The notes under the pieces: generated by a model
The model's database searches: none
What the model was told of the DNA's origin: nothing
The model's input: only the letters and a program-made list of their open reading frames with translations
Shown: positions 8,815 to 16,145 of the stretch, in pieces
Numbering within the stretch: the stretch's first letter is position 1
How the letters are laid out: every line of letters starts with the position of its first letter
Position numbers and translations under genes: made by a program
Source of the DNA: Lysobacter sp.
GTDB taxonomy: Bacteria > Pseudomonadota > Gammaproteobacteria > Xanthomonadales > Xanthomonadaceae
Direction: 5' to 3'
NCBI GenBank assembly: GCA_013141175.1
Contig: JABFRN010000001.1
Coordinates: 2,737,234-2,801,233, forward strand
DNA: 64,000 bases

Positions 8815-9615
8815 GTGAACGATGACACTCGAGCGCCGGAAGAAACCCCGGGTGCAGCACCGGAAGCAGCAGCACCGCCGTTCGTCGTGCCATGCGCTGT
8901 CCTGGATGCCGGCGCACCGCTGCGCTGGCTGCGCGCAGGATGGCGGGATCTCCGCGCCGCGCCGGGACTGTCGATGATCTTCGGCGTGGTGATCGTACTG
9001 GTCAGCGCCGGCATCTCGCTGCTGGCATGGAACCTCGGGCGTTTCGCCTTGTTGGCGACGCTGTTGTCGGGGTTCGTGTTCGTCGCGCCGTTGATCTGCG
9101 TCGGCCTGTACTGCGTCAGTCGCGCATTGTCGCGCGGACGCAAGCCGACGCTCGGCGATTCGTTCGTGCTGGCGCGTCGCGTGGTCGGGCAAGCGGGCGT
9201 CTTCGCGCTGGCCCAAGGCGTGATCGTGCTGCTGTGGTCGCGCGCGGGCATGATGGTCGGCGCGTTCTTTCCGATCGACGAAAGCAACGCGCATACGCTG
9301 TGGGAATTCCTCGCGATCGGTTCGGCGGTCGGCTCGATCTTCGCCGCGCTCACGTTCGCGGTCGCTGCCTTCTCGCTGCCGATGATCGCCGACCGCGATG
9401 TCGACATGGTCACCGCCGCGGTCTCCAGCGTGAATGCGGTCCTGCGCAACAAGGCGGTGCTGCTGCTGTGGGCCGCGATCATCGTAGCGTTGACCGCGAT
9501 CGGTTTCGCCACCGCTTTGCTGGGCCTGGGCATTCTGATGCCGTGGCTGGCCTACGCGGCCTGGCATGGCTATCGGGAGACGCTCGACGCGAGCGCGTGG
9601 CCGGCGCTGGATTGA
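8815..9615 (+). CDS. DUF2189 family integral membrane protein
   Basis: A 266-residue protein with a short Pro/Ala-rich cytosolic N-terminus and six hydrophobic helices. The family pattern is visible: PLRWLRAGWRDLRAAPGLS leading into helix 1, then GRKPTLGDSF between helices 2 and 3, and LPMIADRDVDMVTAA after helix 4. These proteins are conserved in proteobacteria near cytochrome oxidase genes, but their function is unknown. The start is GTG at 8815 with GGAG at 8802-8805. It is divergent from the UbiA-type gene with about 100 bp between them. Confidence 0.85.
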   Translation: MNDDTRAPEETPGAAPEAAAPPFVVPCAVLDAGAPLRWLRAGWRDLRAAPGLSMIFGVVIVLVSAGISLLAWNLGRFALLATLLSGFVFVAPLICVGLYCVSRALSRGRKPTLGDSFVLARRVVGQAGVFALAQGVIVLLWSRAGMMVGAFFPIDESNAHTLWEFLAIGSAVGSIFAALTFAVAAFSLPMIADRDVDMVTAAVSSVNAVLRNKAVLLLWAAIIVALTAIGFATALLGLGILMPWLAYAAWHGYRETLDASAWPALD

Positions 9616-9642
9616 TCCGTTCGCGGGTCGTCCCCGATACGA

Positions 9643-10719
9643 TCAGTGCTTGGCTGCTCTCAGGCGGGCGCCATGGATCATGCGGATGACCTGATAGAGA
9701 TCGCCATCATTGAAGCGATAGCCATGTTCAGTATCGACCCGATGCACCATCACCAGCTTGTGCTTCGGATAAACGCCGAGCATGTGGATGCCGACGCCGG
9801 TGTGATAGAACGACGGCGCTTCGTCCGCGGATTCCGGCACCAGGACATCCCAGAGCATGCCGTAGGCCAGCCCGTATTGCGGTTCAACTTCGGAGTACGG
9901 CCGTGTGCTGCGTGCGATCCAGTCGGCAGGCACGATCTGTCGGCCATGCCACTGACCGCGATCGAGGTACAGTTGACCGAACAACGCCAAATCGTACGCG
10001 CTCATGCGGAAGTGATACGCGGGAAAGCGCGATGAGCCCGGTTCGTACTGGTAAAAACCGTCGGCATCGGCGTCGATGACGCTGCCGTCCACCTCGGGGA
10101 TCACGATGCGGTTGCGATAGTCGAGCATGCCCAGCGGTTTTGCGATCTCGTCATTGAATGCATCGTAGATGCGACGACCCATCGCGCGTTCCAGGATCCG
10201 TCCGGCGACGTTGAAGTCCCAGTTGTTGTAGTAGTAATGGGTTGCCGGCGGATGGCTGCCGCGAGCGGGGCGGCTCTGCGCCATGCCCTCGGATTCGGCG
10301 GCTGCCGGGTGGTATACGCCGGAGCGCGATTTCAACACATCGGAAAGCGTCGCCATCCGCTCCTCTGTGGTCAGCGATGGCGGAACATCATCGATGCCGA
10401 GCTCGGCAAGCGTGGCATCCAGATCGACCTTTCCGCGCGCTTCGTAGATGCCGTAGAGCGCATTGAGAAGTGGTTTTCGCATTGAATGGAGCAGCAATTT
10501 CTTGTGGATGTCGCCGTACTCGAAGAAGACTTTGCCGTCGTGGATCAGCAGCAGGCTGTCCGAGCCGGATTGTTGCAGGAACGTACGCAATTCTTCGAGG
10601 CGCTGGCTCGAATACCCGGCCGCTTCGGGGGAGATGCGCGCAAAGGCATCCGGCTCGCGTGCATGGGCCACGCCGACCGCCAGAATGAGGCCAAGCAAAC
10701 AACATGCGATCCGGGTCAT
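9643..10719 (-). CDS. Secreted serine hydrolase of the beta-lactamase/penicillin-binding fold
   Basis: A 358-residue protein with a signal peptide (1-20, AHA cleavage). All three active-site motifs of class C beta-lactamase-like enzymes are present: SxxK as SMRK (Ser79-Lys82), YxN as YNN (Tyr164) and the HTG box as HTGVG near residue 306. Such proteins include esterases, D-aminopeptidases and carboxypeptidases, and rarely true beta-lactamases, so no resistance role should be assumed. It lies alone, divergent from yjdM. Confidence 0.88.
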   Translation of the reverse strand: MTRIACCLLGLILAVGVAHAREPDAFARISPEAAGYSSQRLEELRTFLQQSGSDSLLLIHDGKVFFEYGDIHKKLLLHSMRKPLLNALYGIYEARGKVDLDATLAELGIDDVPPSLTTEERMATLSDVLKSRSGVYHPAAAESEGMAQSRPARGSHPPATHYYYNNWDFNVAGRILERAMGRRIYDAFNDEIAKPLGMLDYRNRIVIPEVDGSVIDADADGFYQYEPGSSRFPAYHFRMSAYDLALFGQLYLDRGQWHGRQIVPADWIARSTRPYSEVEPQYGLAYGMLWDVLVPESADEAPSFYHTGVGIHMLGVYPKHKLVMVHRVDTEHGYRFNDGDLYQVIRMIHGARLRAAKH

Positions 10720-10886
10720 GGAAATCCGTCTATTGGCTTTACCTGAGGCAGGCTGGCGTGGATGCCATCTTCAGGCAAGCCTCGAAAGTCACGGTTGGCA
10801 TCGTTCCGCTTGTCACTGCAGTGCCGCTCTCCGACAATACCTACCCGTGCCTGGTGTCAGTGGCACCCTGTCGACAAGGCCCCTCG

Positions 10887-11231
10887 ATGACCGCTCCACT
10901 GTCCTGCCCGCAATGCACCCTGTCCAACACCTACCAGGACGGCGCCAACTTCGTCTGTGCCGATTGCGGTTACGAATGGCCGGCGGCGGGCGATGCGGCT
11001 TCCGCGGATGCCGCCACGGTCGTGCGCGACAGCAATGGAAACCTGCTTGCCGACGGAGACACGGTGGTGGTGATCAAGGACCTGAAGGTGAAAGGGTCTT
11101 CGATCCCCTTGAAGCAGGGCACGGTGATCAAGCACATCCGCCTGGTGGACGGCGATGCCGAACACATCGAAGGCCATTCGGACAAGATCAAGGGCCTCGT
11201 GCTGAAGACCTGCTTCCTGCGCAAGGCCTGA
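10887..11231 (+). CDS. yjdM: Zinc-ribbon protein YjdM (PhnA-like)
   Basis: A 114-residue protein. The N-terminal zinc ribbon has CPQC (7-10) and CADC (24-27), followed by a linker and the SH3-like C-terminal domain with the signature DSNGNLLADGDTVVVIKDLKVKG and the end motif LKTCFLRKA. This is the YjdM/PhnA-type family, named from a misassigned phosphonoacetate hydrolase and of unknown cellular role. The ATG at 10887 gives exactly the family length. A hairpin follows the stop codon. Confidence 0.93.
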   Translation: MTAPLSCPQCTLSNTYQDGANFVCADCGYEWPAAGDAASADAATVVRDSNGNLLADGDTVVVIKDLKVKGSSIPLKQGTVIKHIRLVDGDAEHIEGHSDKIKGLVLKTCFLRKA

Positions 11232-11235
11232 TCCT

Positions 11236-11258
11236 GCCCGCGCGTGTTCCGTGCGGGC
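11236..11258 (+). terminator. Hairpin after yjdM
   Basis: GCCCGCGCG (11236-11244) pairs with CGTGCGGGC (11250-11258) across a TGTTC loop, giving 9 bp with one G-U pair. It starts 5 bp after the yjdM stop. There is no U tract, so it may be a weak or Rho-assisted end, or allow read-through into the DUF2256 gene. Confidence 0.5.
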
Positions 11259-11280
11259 GGAACTCGGGCCCCAGCCTGCG

Positions 11281-11445
11281 ATGATCGCGAAGCGCGATCT
11301 CCCGAAGAAGATGTGTCCGGTCTGCGGACGGGAATTTTCATGGCGCAGGACGTGGGCGCGCGATTGGCCGCAGCTGCGCTATTGCTCCGACGCCTGCCGC
11401 AAGGGCACACCGCGCGGACGCGCTGCGCAATCCATCGCGCCCTGA
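11281..11445 (+). CDS. DUF2256 domain protein (small zinc-binding)
   Basis: A 54-residue protein with the complete DUF2256 pattern: KKMCPVCGREFSWRRTW, then YCSDACR, giving a four-cysteine probable zinc site in a treble-clef-like arrangement. These tiny proteins are often encoded next to cryptochrome/photolyase-type genes, but no such gene is present here. Function unknown. The ATG at 11281 directly precedes the family's usual start; the next upstream ATG would add unrelated residues. Confidence 0.85.
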   Translation: MIAKRDLPKKMCPVCGREFSWRRTWARDWPQLRYCSDACRKGTPRGRAAQSIAP

Positions 11446-11827
11446 GATCGATCGCTGAAACAAGTCGCCGCGTTCGACCAGGGCGCAGCGCACGGATGCA
11501 TATCGCATCGCAAGCATCGTGAAGCGCATCGATCGGATGCGCCCGCGACGCTGCGAACGAAGGTCGAATCCGACCGCATTGTCTTCTCCGTGACGGATGT
11601 CGACATCGTTCGCAATTGAATACGTATGCACGCGCGCTTGCTGCATTGCGATGTGGCCCTAGCATCCTTCCCAGTCGTGCGCTCGATGCCACGATGATGC
11701 GTCCGGAGTAGTGTCCGGTCGATCGTTCGCAGTCGTGACCCGATCGTGCATGCCCGCACGAGCACGGGGCAGGGAATGTTGCGCCCGCGAAGAGCGGGAT
11801 TCCATCGTCTATTTCAGGAGAATCCAG
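11446..11827. other. Non-coding stretch upstream of the amylase gene
   Basis: 382 bp with no convincing gene. A possible weak sigma-70-type promoter for the amylase is TTGCTG (11638-11643), a 16 bp spacer and TAGCAT (11660-11665). The only other clear signal is the amylase ribosome-binding site AGGAG at 11816-11820. No catabolite-control palindrome was recognised. Confidence 0.4.
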
Positions 11828-13252
11828 ATGCCGTCCGTATCGAAGCTGTTCGTTCCGTTCCGCACCGGCGCGTTGCGCCTGTGTTCCGCGCTGTTGCTCG
11901 CAGGCGCCATGGCGGGCAATGCCCATGCCGATGCGATCCTGCATGCCTTCAACTGGCGTTATGCGGATGTCGAAGCGCGCGCCGCCACCATCCAGTCCGC
12001 TGGCTACAAGGCCGTGCTGGTCGCGCCTGCCTACAAATCGGCGGGCAGCCAGTGGTGGGCGCGCTATCAGCCGCAGGACTATCGGGTGATCCACCATCCG
12101 CTGGGCGACACGGCAGCGTTCAAGAGGATGGTCGCCGCATTGAACGCCCGTGGCGTCCATGTCTATGCGGACGTCCTGTTGAATCACATGGCCAACGAGT
12201 CGGGCCAGCGTCCGGACCTGAATTATCCAGGCACGAGCATTCTCAACCTCTACAACAGCAACACCACGTATTACAACGGCATACGCCTGTTCGGCAATCT
12301 GGGGTTCAATTTTCTCAGCGGCAACGATTTCGGCGAAACGCGCTGCATCACCGACTACAACGATATCTGGCAGGTGCAGAACTGGCGCCTGTGCGGCGGG
12401 GGCGGGGACGTCGGTCTGCCCGACCTCAAGAACGCCGCCTACGTGATTTCCCAGCAGCAGGAGTATCTGCGTCAATTGAAGGCGATCGGCGTGAAGGGCT
12501 TCCGCATCGATGCCGCCAAGCACATGCCGCTGTCGCATCTCAACGGCGTGCTCACCGCCGACATCAAGAGCGGCGTGTACGTATTCGGCGAAATCATCAC
12601 CGGCGGCGGTTCGGGCAATCTCGAGTACGACCGCTTCCTGCAGCCTTATCTGCAGAACACCAGCCACGCCGCCTACGATTTTCCGCTGCAGACATCGATC
12701 CGCAACGCGTTCTCCTTCAGCGGCAGCCTGTCCAGCCTGGCCGATCCGGCCGCCTACGGACAAGCGCTGGCAGGCTCGCGCGCGCTGACCTTCACCCTGA
12801 CCCACGATATTCCGAACAACAGCGGCTTCCGCTACGCGCTGATGGATCCGACCGACGAAACGCTGGCCTATGCGTATATTTTCGGACGCAACGGCGGCAA
12901 ACCGATGGTGTATTCGGACAACAACGAAAGCGGCGACAACCGCTGGGTGAATGCCTACAACCGCAACGACATCAAGGGCATGATCCGCTTCCACAATGCG
13001 GTGCAGGGCAACGACATGCAGGTGCTGTCGAGCGGCAGCTGCCACATCATTTTCCGTCGCGGCAGCCTGGGCGTCGTCGGCATCAACAAATGCGGAAGCA
13101 CGGTCAATGCATCGGTCAACATGAACAACAGCGTGCTGTGGTGGTACAGCAATTACGCCGATACGCTGGGTTCCGGCAGCGTCGTCAACATCAACAGCGG
13201 CAACTACACCTTCAGCCTGCCTGCGCGCAGCGCCAGGATGTGGTTGCGCTGA
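11828..13252 (+). CDS. Secreted alpha-amylase, GH13
   Basis: A 474-residue protein with a signal peptide (about 1-35, ending AHADA) and a GH13 TIM barrel. The conserved regions are DVLLNH (115-120), GFRIDAAKH (224-232, nucleophile Asp228), FGE (253-255, acid/base Glu255) and THD (325-327, transition-state Asp327). The C-terminal 70 residues form the all-beta domain C. The chain is compact, with no starch-binding domain. It should hydrolyse internal alpha-1,4 bonds of starch or glycogen outside the cell. AGGAG at 11816-11820 supports the ATG at 11828. Confidence 0.93.
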   Translation: MPSVSKLFVPFRTGALRLCSALLLAGAMAGNAHADAILHAFNWRYADVEARAATIQSAGYKAVLVAPAYKSAGSQWWARYQPQDYRVIHHPLGDTAAFKRMVAALNARGVHVYADVLLNHMANESGQRPDLNYPGTSILNLYNSNTTYYNGIRLFGNLGFNFLSGNDFGETRCITDYNDIWQVQNWRLCGGGGDVGLPDLKNAAYVISQQQEYLRQLKAIGVKGFRIDAAKHMPLSHLNGVLTADIKSGVYVFGEIITGGGSGNLEYDRFLQPYLQNTSHAAYDFPLQTSIRNAFSFSGSLSSLADPAAYGQALAGSRALTFTLTHDIPNNSGFRYALMDPTDETLAYAYIFGRNGGKPMVYSDNNESGDNRWVNAYNRNDIKGMIRFHNAVQGNDMQVLSSGSCHIIFRRGSLGVVGINKCGSTVNASVNMNNSVLWWYSNYADTLGSGSVVNINSGNYTFSLPARSARMWLR

Positions 13253-13271
13253 TCGCGATCGGATGACAGGA

Positions 13272-13300
13272 GCGGCCGGGCGAATGCCGGCCGCTTCTTC
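13272..13300 (+). terminator. Rho-independent-like terminator after the amylase gene
   Basis: GCGGCCGG (13272-13279) and CCGGCCGC (13287-13294) form a perfect 8 bp stem with a 7-nt loop, followed by TTCTTC. It is 20 bp beyond the amylase stop and also faces the end of the convergent M56 gene, so it may act on both strands. Confidence 0.7.
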
Positions 13301-13338
13301 GCGGATCCGTCAGTGCGGACCCAGGTCATGGCATCGGC

Positions 13339-15189
13339 TCATTTTCCCTGGTCGGCCGCCGGAGCCGCGAGGCCCTTGGCGACCGCTTCATCCACGATGC
13401 TGCGGATCTCCCGATCGACCCTGGCCATATCGGCTTCCTGTTCGCTGCCGAGCATTTGCATCTTCGCGCCCAAGGCTTCCAGTGGCGCAGTCGCCGCTTC
13501 GATCTCGTCCCCCATCGCGGCGAGCGGTGCAAGATCGGCTTCGAGCTTCGCGGATTCGCTTTCGATCACGCTTCCGAGGGATTCCATTTCCGCGCCCAAT
13601 GTTTGCATCTGCGCATCGAGCGCGTCGATCCTGCCTTCGGCTTCGGCCATCGCGACTTCGTCGCTGGCATCCGCGGCCATGGCCGTCGCGAGGGTCGCCT
13701 GCTGTTCCGCCAATGCTGCCTGGCGCTCCGCCAGTCGATGCAATGCGTCGACGGCGCTTTGCATGGCGGGGCTCGGCTCGTGTGCGGCTGCTGTCGTATC
13801 GATCCGCCGACTGATCGCTTCGATCTCGTCCGATCGCGCCTGCATCTGCGCGCTCAGCGCTTCCATCTCGTCATTGCGCCGATCGCCGATCGCCCAGGTC
13901 GCGCGGACGCGCTCGAGGGTGGCGGGGTCGCGCAGGACATAGGCTTTGCCGTCGCGGCGGAACCAGAGGAAATCGCCTTCGATGCGCGACTGTGCGGCAC
14001 GGATGGCATCGATCTCATCGGTGCTGCCGGACATCGACAGCCGATCGCTGTCGCCATCGACCAGCGCATACGTGCCGACGGATTCCGACCGGGCGGCCGA
14101 TGCGACCGCGCTTGCCGCAGAGAGCGCGCCGACGGTGACTTTCGGGGTGACGATGGCCGGTGCGCGCGTTTGCGACGACTGCGCATAGGCGAGAACGCCG
14201 ACGCAGGCCAGAGCGAGACCGGCGACCGGGATCATGGCGATGGCCGTGGACGTGCGGGGTTGGGGGCGAAGCAGGCTCTGGATACGGGACATGAGATGAC
14301 CTCCGTTCGCGGCTTGGGCGAGTGATGGGCTGTGGGGAGTGAAGCGGTCCAGCTCGGCGAGTGCGTGCGCGAGTCGCCTCGGTTCGCCGATGACTTCGGC
14401 GGCGAGCGCGTCGGCGACGAATTCGCGTTCCAGGCGGATGCGGTGCGACAGCCACCACACCACCGGGTGATGGAACAACAGCGCTTCCGCGACGCGCTGG
14501 AACAGGTTGACGAGATAGTCGTGACGGCGGATGTGCGCGAGTTCGTGCGCGAGCAGCGCATCGAGCATCTCCACCGGCATGCGCGCGAGCAACGCGGCCG
14601 GCACCAGCACCACCGGTCGCCAGATTCCGGCCGCCAACGGTCCGCTGATCGGCGAGCCGTCGTCGAGTACGGCGAACCGGATCTTCGACAGGCCGCATCG
14701 TCGTGCCAGACGATCCAGCCGGCGTTGCCAGGTCGGGTCGCTCGGGACCTGCGCGCTGCGCCGCAGTCTGGCGACCCAGCGCAGACCGGCCAGCAGTCGC
14801 AGCAGCATCGCGCCGGTGCCGACCGCCCAGAGCGCGACCCCCCAGGGGAGCATGCGATCGAGGGAAAGGGTACCGGGCGGGAGCAGGACATTCGTCGCCG
14901 TTGCCTGCGCACTTTCGCTGTCGGGGGTCGAGAATATCGCGACGGGTTGGATCGGAAGCGGTGCGAGCAATGCATGCGCGAGCTGCGCGGCCGGCCACAG
15001 GCAGCAGGCGGCCAGCGCTGCGCAGGCCACGGCGTAACGCGCCTGTGGCGTCGCGTTGCGCAATGCATACAGCGCGAGCCATGCGACCAGCCCGATCGCT
15101 GCGCACTGCCACAGCGAGTGCAGCAGGGTCAGTCCAATGGCCTGAACCATGCCTTCAAACGCCGCGAACGAGGACAATGGCTCAGTCAT
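13339..15189 (-). CDS. M56 (BlaR1-like) membrane metallopeptidase with coiled-coil C-terminus
   Basis: A 616-residue protein. Several N-terminal membrane helices (about 15-45, 52-78, 113-136) enclose the zinc protease motif HELAHIRRH (215-223), with a later Glu in EREFVADALA. A further helix near 305-327 leads to an extracytoplasmic region. Instead of the penicillin-binding sensor domain of classical BlaR1, the last 200 residues are heptad-rich (ISRRIDT, MQTLGAEMESLGSVI, LGAKMQML) and predict a long coiled coil. It overlaps the BlaI-like gene by 8 bp and is translationally coupled to it. It probably senses an envelope signal and triggers BlaI cleavage. Confidence 0.85.
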   Translation of the reverse strand: MTEPLSSFAAFEGMVQAIGLTLLHSLWQCAAIGLVAWLALYALRNATPQARYAVACAALAACCLWPAAQLAHALLAPLPIQPVAIFSTPDSESAQATATNVLLPPGTLSLDRMLPWGVALWAVGTGAMLLRLLAGLRWVARLRRSAQVPSDPTWQRRLDRLARRCGLSKIRFAVLDDGSPISGPLAAGIWRPVVLVPAALLARMPVEMLDALLAHELAHIRRHDYLVNLFQRVAEALLFHHPVVWWLSHRIRLEREFVADALAAEVIGEPRRLAHALAELDRFTPHSPSLAQAANGGHLMSRIQSLLRPQPRTSTAIAMIPVAGLALACVGVLAYAQSSQTRAPAIVTPKVTVGALSAASAVASAARSESVGTYALVDGDSDRLSMSGSTDEIDAIRAAQSRIEGDFLWFRRDGKAYVLRDPATLERVRATWAIGDRRNDEMEALSAQMQARSDEIEAISRRIDTTAAAHEPSPAMQSAVDALHRLAERQAALAEQQATLATAMAADASDEVAMAEAEGRIDALDAQMQTLGAEMESLGSVIESESAKLEADLAPLAAMGDEIEAATAPLEALGAKMQMLGSEQEADMARVDREIRSIVDEAVAKGLAAPAADQGK

Positions 15190-15568
15190 TGCTGTTCTCC
15201 TCGAGAAAACGCTGGATTTCGGCGCGTTCTTCATCGCTGACATGGCCGCGCAGCGCCGCCATCACCAGATCCTTGCCGGACCCTGAAAACGCCTTGTGGA
15301 TCAGATCGCCCAACAGATTCGTCTGCAGCGACCGCTGCGCCTGGGCGGCGGCATACACGTGCGAACGCTGGCTTTCATCGCGGATCAGCAGGCCTTTGCC
15401 GTGCATGATCTGCAGCAGTCGCAACACGGTGGCGCAGGCAGCGTCGGGCCGTTCCTGCTGTCGCGCTTCATGCACCTGTTTCACCGTGCTGGGGCCCAGC
15501 TGCCAGAGCAGTCTGAGCAGGTCCAGTTCGGCGGGCGTGGGCTTCGGAGGTTTGACGGTGCGTGACAT
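15182..15568 (-). CDS. BlaI/MecI/CopY family transcriptional repressor
   Basis: A 128-residue protein with an N-terminal winged helix (TPAELDLLRLLWQLGPSTVKQVHE, recognition helix around ATVLRLLQIM, wing SHVYAAAQ) and a helical dimerisation tail. Family members repress their own operon until the partner M56 protease cleaves them. Here the partner gene overlaps by 8 bp. Its likely operator is the phased CTAG array immediately upstream (15607-15650). The regulon is unknown and need not concern beta-lactams. Confidence 0.92.
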   Translation of the reverse strand: MSRTVKPPKPTPAELDLLRLLWQLGPSTVKQVHEARQQERPDAACATVLRLLQIMHGKGLLIRDESQRSHVYAAAQAQRSLQTNLLGDLIHKAFSGSGKDLVMAALRGHVSDEERAEIQRFLEENSND

Positions 15569-15606
15569 GTCGGATCCGGCCAGAAGCGCGAAAGAGTGGA
15601 CACACG

Positions 15607-15650
15607 CTAGCTCAACTAGAACGAATTGTCTAGAACAAAATGTCTAGATC
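15607..15650 (-). promoter_or_regulatory. Phased TCTAGACA repeats, likely BlaI-type operator
   Basis: On the minus strand, two 14-bp direct repeats (TCTAGACATTTTGT and TCTAGACAATTCGT) are followed by a third TCTAG. The CTAG cores lie at 15616, 15630 and 15644, exactly 14 bp apart, with a fourth CTAG at 15607. CTAG is scarce in GC-rich genomes, and this cluster is 38-80 bp upstream of the repressor start. The array also gives two overlapping CTAGA-N8-TCTAG dyads, as expected for cooperative binding of repressor dimers. Confidence 0.6.
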
Positions 15651-15874
15651 ATCGCTGGACGGCCGCCGTCGATCCGATCCCTGCCGGCGGGTACGGCACA
15701 GGGAGGACGATTGGCCGTGGACTGCGACGCGCTGTTGTTCGGCAGTGCGCAATTGGTGCATTGCATCGGGCCGGCGGGATGTCAGGGATCGATTCGATCG
15801 CAGCGGATCATCTTGTTCCGGCAAAAATCATTCACAATGGGTGCGTCGTGCAGCTGTCGCGTATTTCGATATGT

Positions 15875-15896
15875 CTCGTTGAATATTTGCAACGAG
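15875..15896. repeat. Inverted repeat upstream of the EpsB-type gene
   Basis: CTCGTTG and CAACGAG form a perfect 7 bp dyad separated by the AT-rich octamer AATATTTG. It lies about 35 bp upstream of the putative -35 box and could be an activator or repressor site. Confidence 0.4.
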
Positions 15897-15930
15897 TCAC
15901 TGCGATGATCCTTCGCACGTGTCCGGCTTT

Positions 15931-15958
15931 TTGGAAACGTGACGTTGTTGAATAATGT
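15931..15958 (+). promoter_or_regulatory. Possible sigma-70-type promoter of the exopolysaccharide locus
   Basis: TTGGAA, a 16 bp spacer and TAATGT in an AT-rich patch in front of the sugar-transferase gene. Only the -10 box is a good match. Transcription from here would give a leader of about 180 nt. Confidence 0.3.
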
Positions 15959-16145
15959 ACCGGGGACGGGATCCAAGAGCAGCGCAGCTTCATACGCTGC
16001 CGAACCCGGCAAGAGGGGCGCGATCGGCACAGGGGGCATGTGCAGAACAGCCTGGACATCCGAAATGCAGTTGGCATTGCGGGTGCGGGCTCTTTTGGCA
16101 TGTCGGACCGGTCGCGGCTCGATATCGTAGTGGTCAGGGGGTTTC

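Larger units (their letters stand above)
15651..16145. other. Long leader region in front of the exopolysaccharide locus
   Basis: 495 bp without a convincing gene. The part from 15830 to 15960 is distinctly AT-richer than its surroundings. It holds an inverted repeat (15875-15896) and a possible promoter (15931-15958), leaving an untranslated leader of about 180 nt before the GTG of the EpsB-type gene. The leader has no riboswitch that I recognise. Confidence 0.5.

Noticed and set aside
9643-10719. Calling the serine hydrolase a beta-lactamase resistance gene
   Set aside because: The three motifs only show the fold. Most chromosomal members with HTG boxes are esterases or peptidases, and there is no linked regulator.
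10970-13045. A 691-codon open frame antisense to the amylase gene, and many similar long antisense frames across the window
   Set aside because: In GC-rich DNA the antisense and third-position frames stay open by composition. The translations are Arg/His/Ala-rich, lack recognisable domains, and lie under genes with clear family motifs.
15931-15958. A sigma-54 promoter in front of the polysaccharide locus
   Set aside because: The GG-N10-GC pattern was looked for around TTGGAAACGTGACG but the GC of the -12 element is missing.
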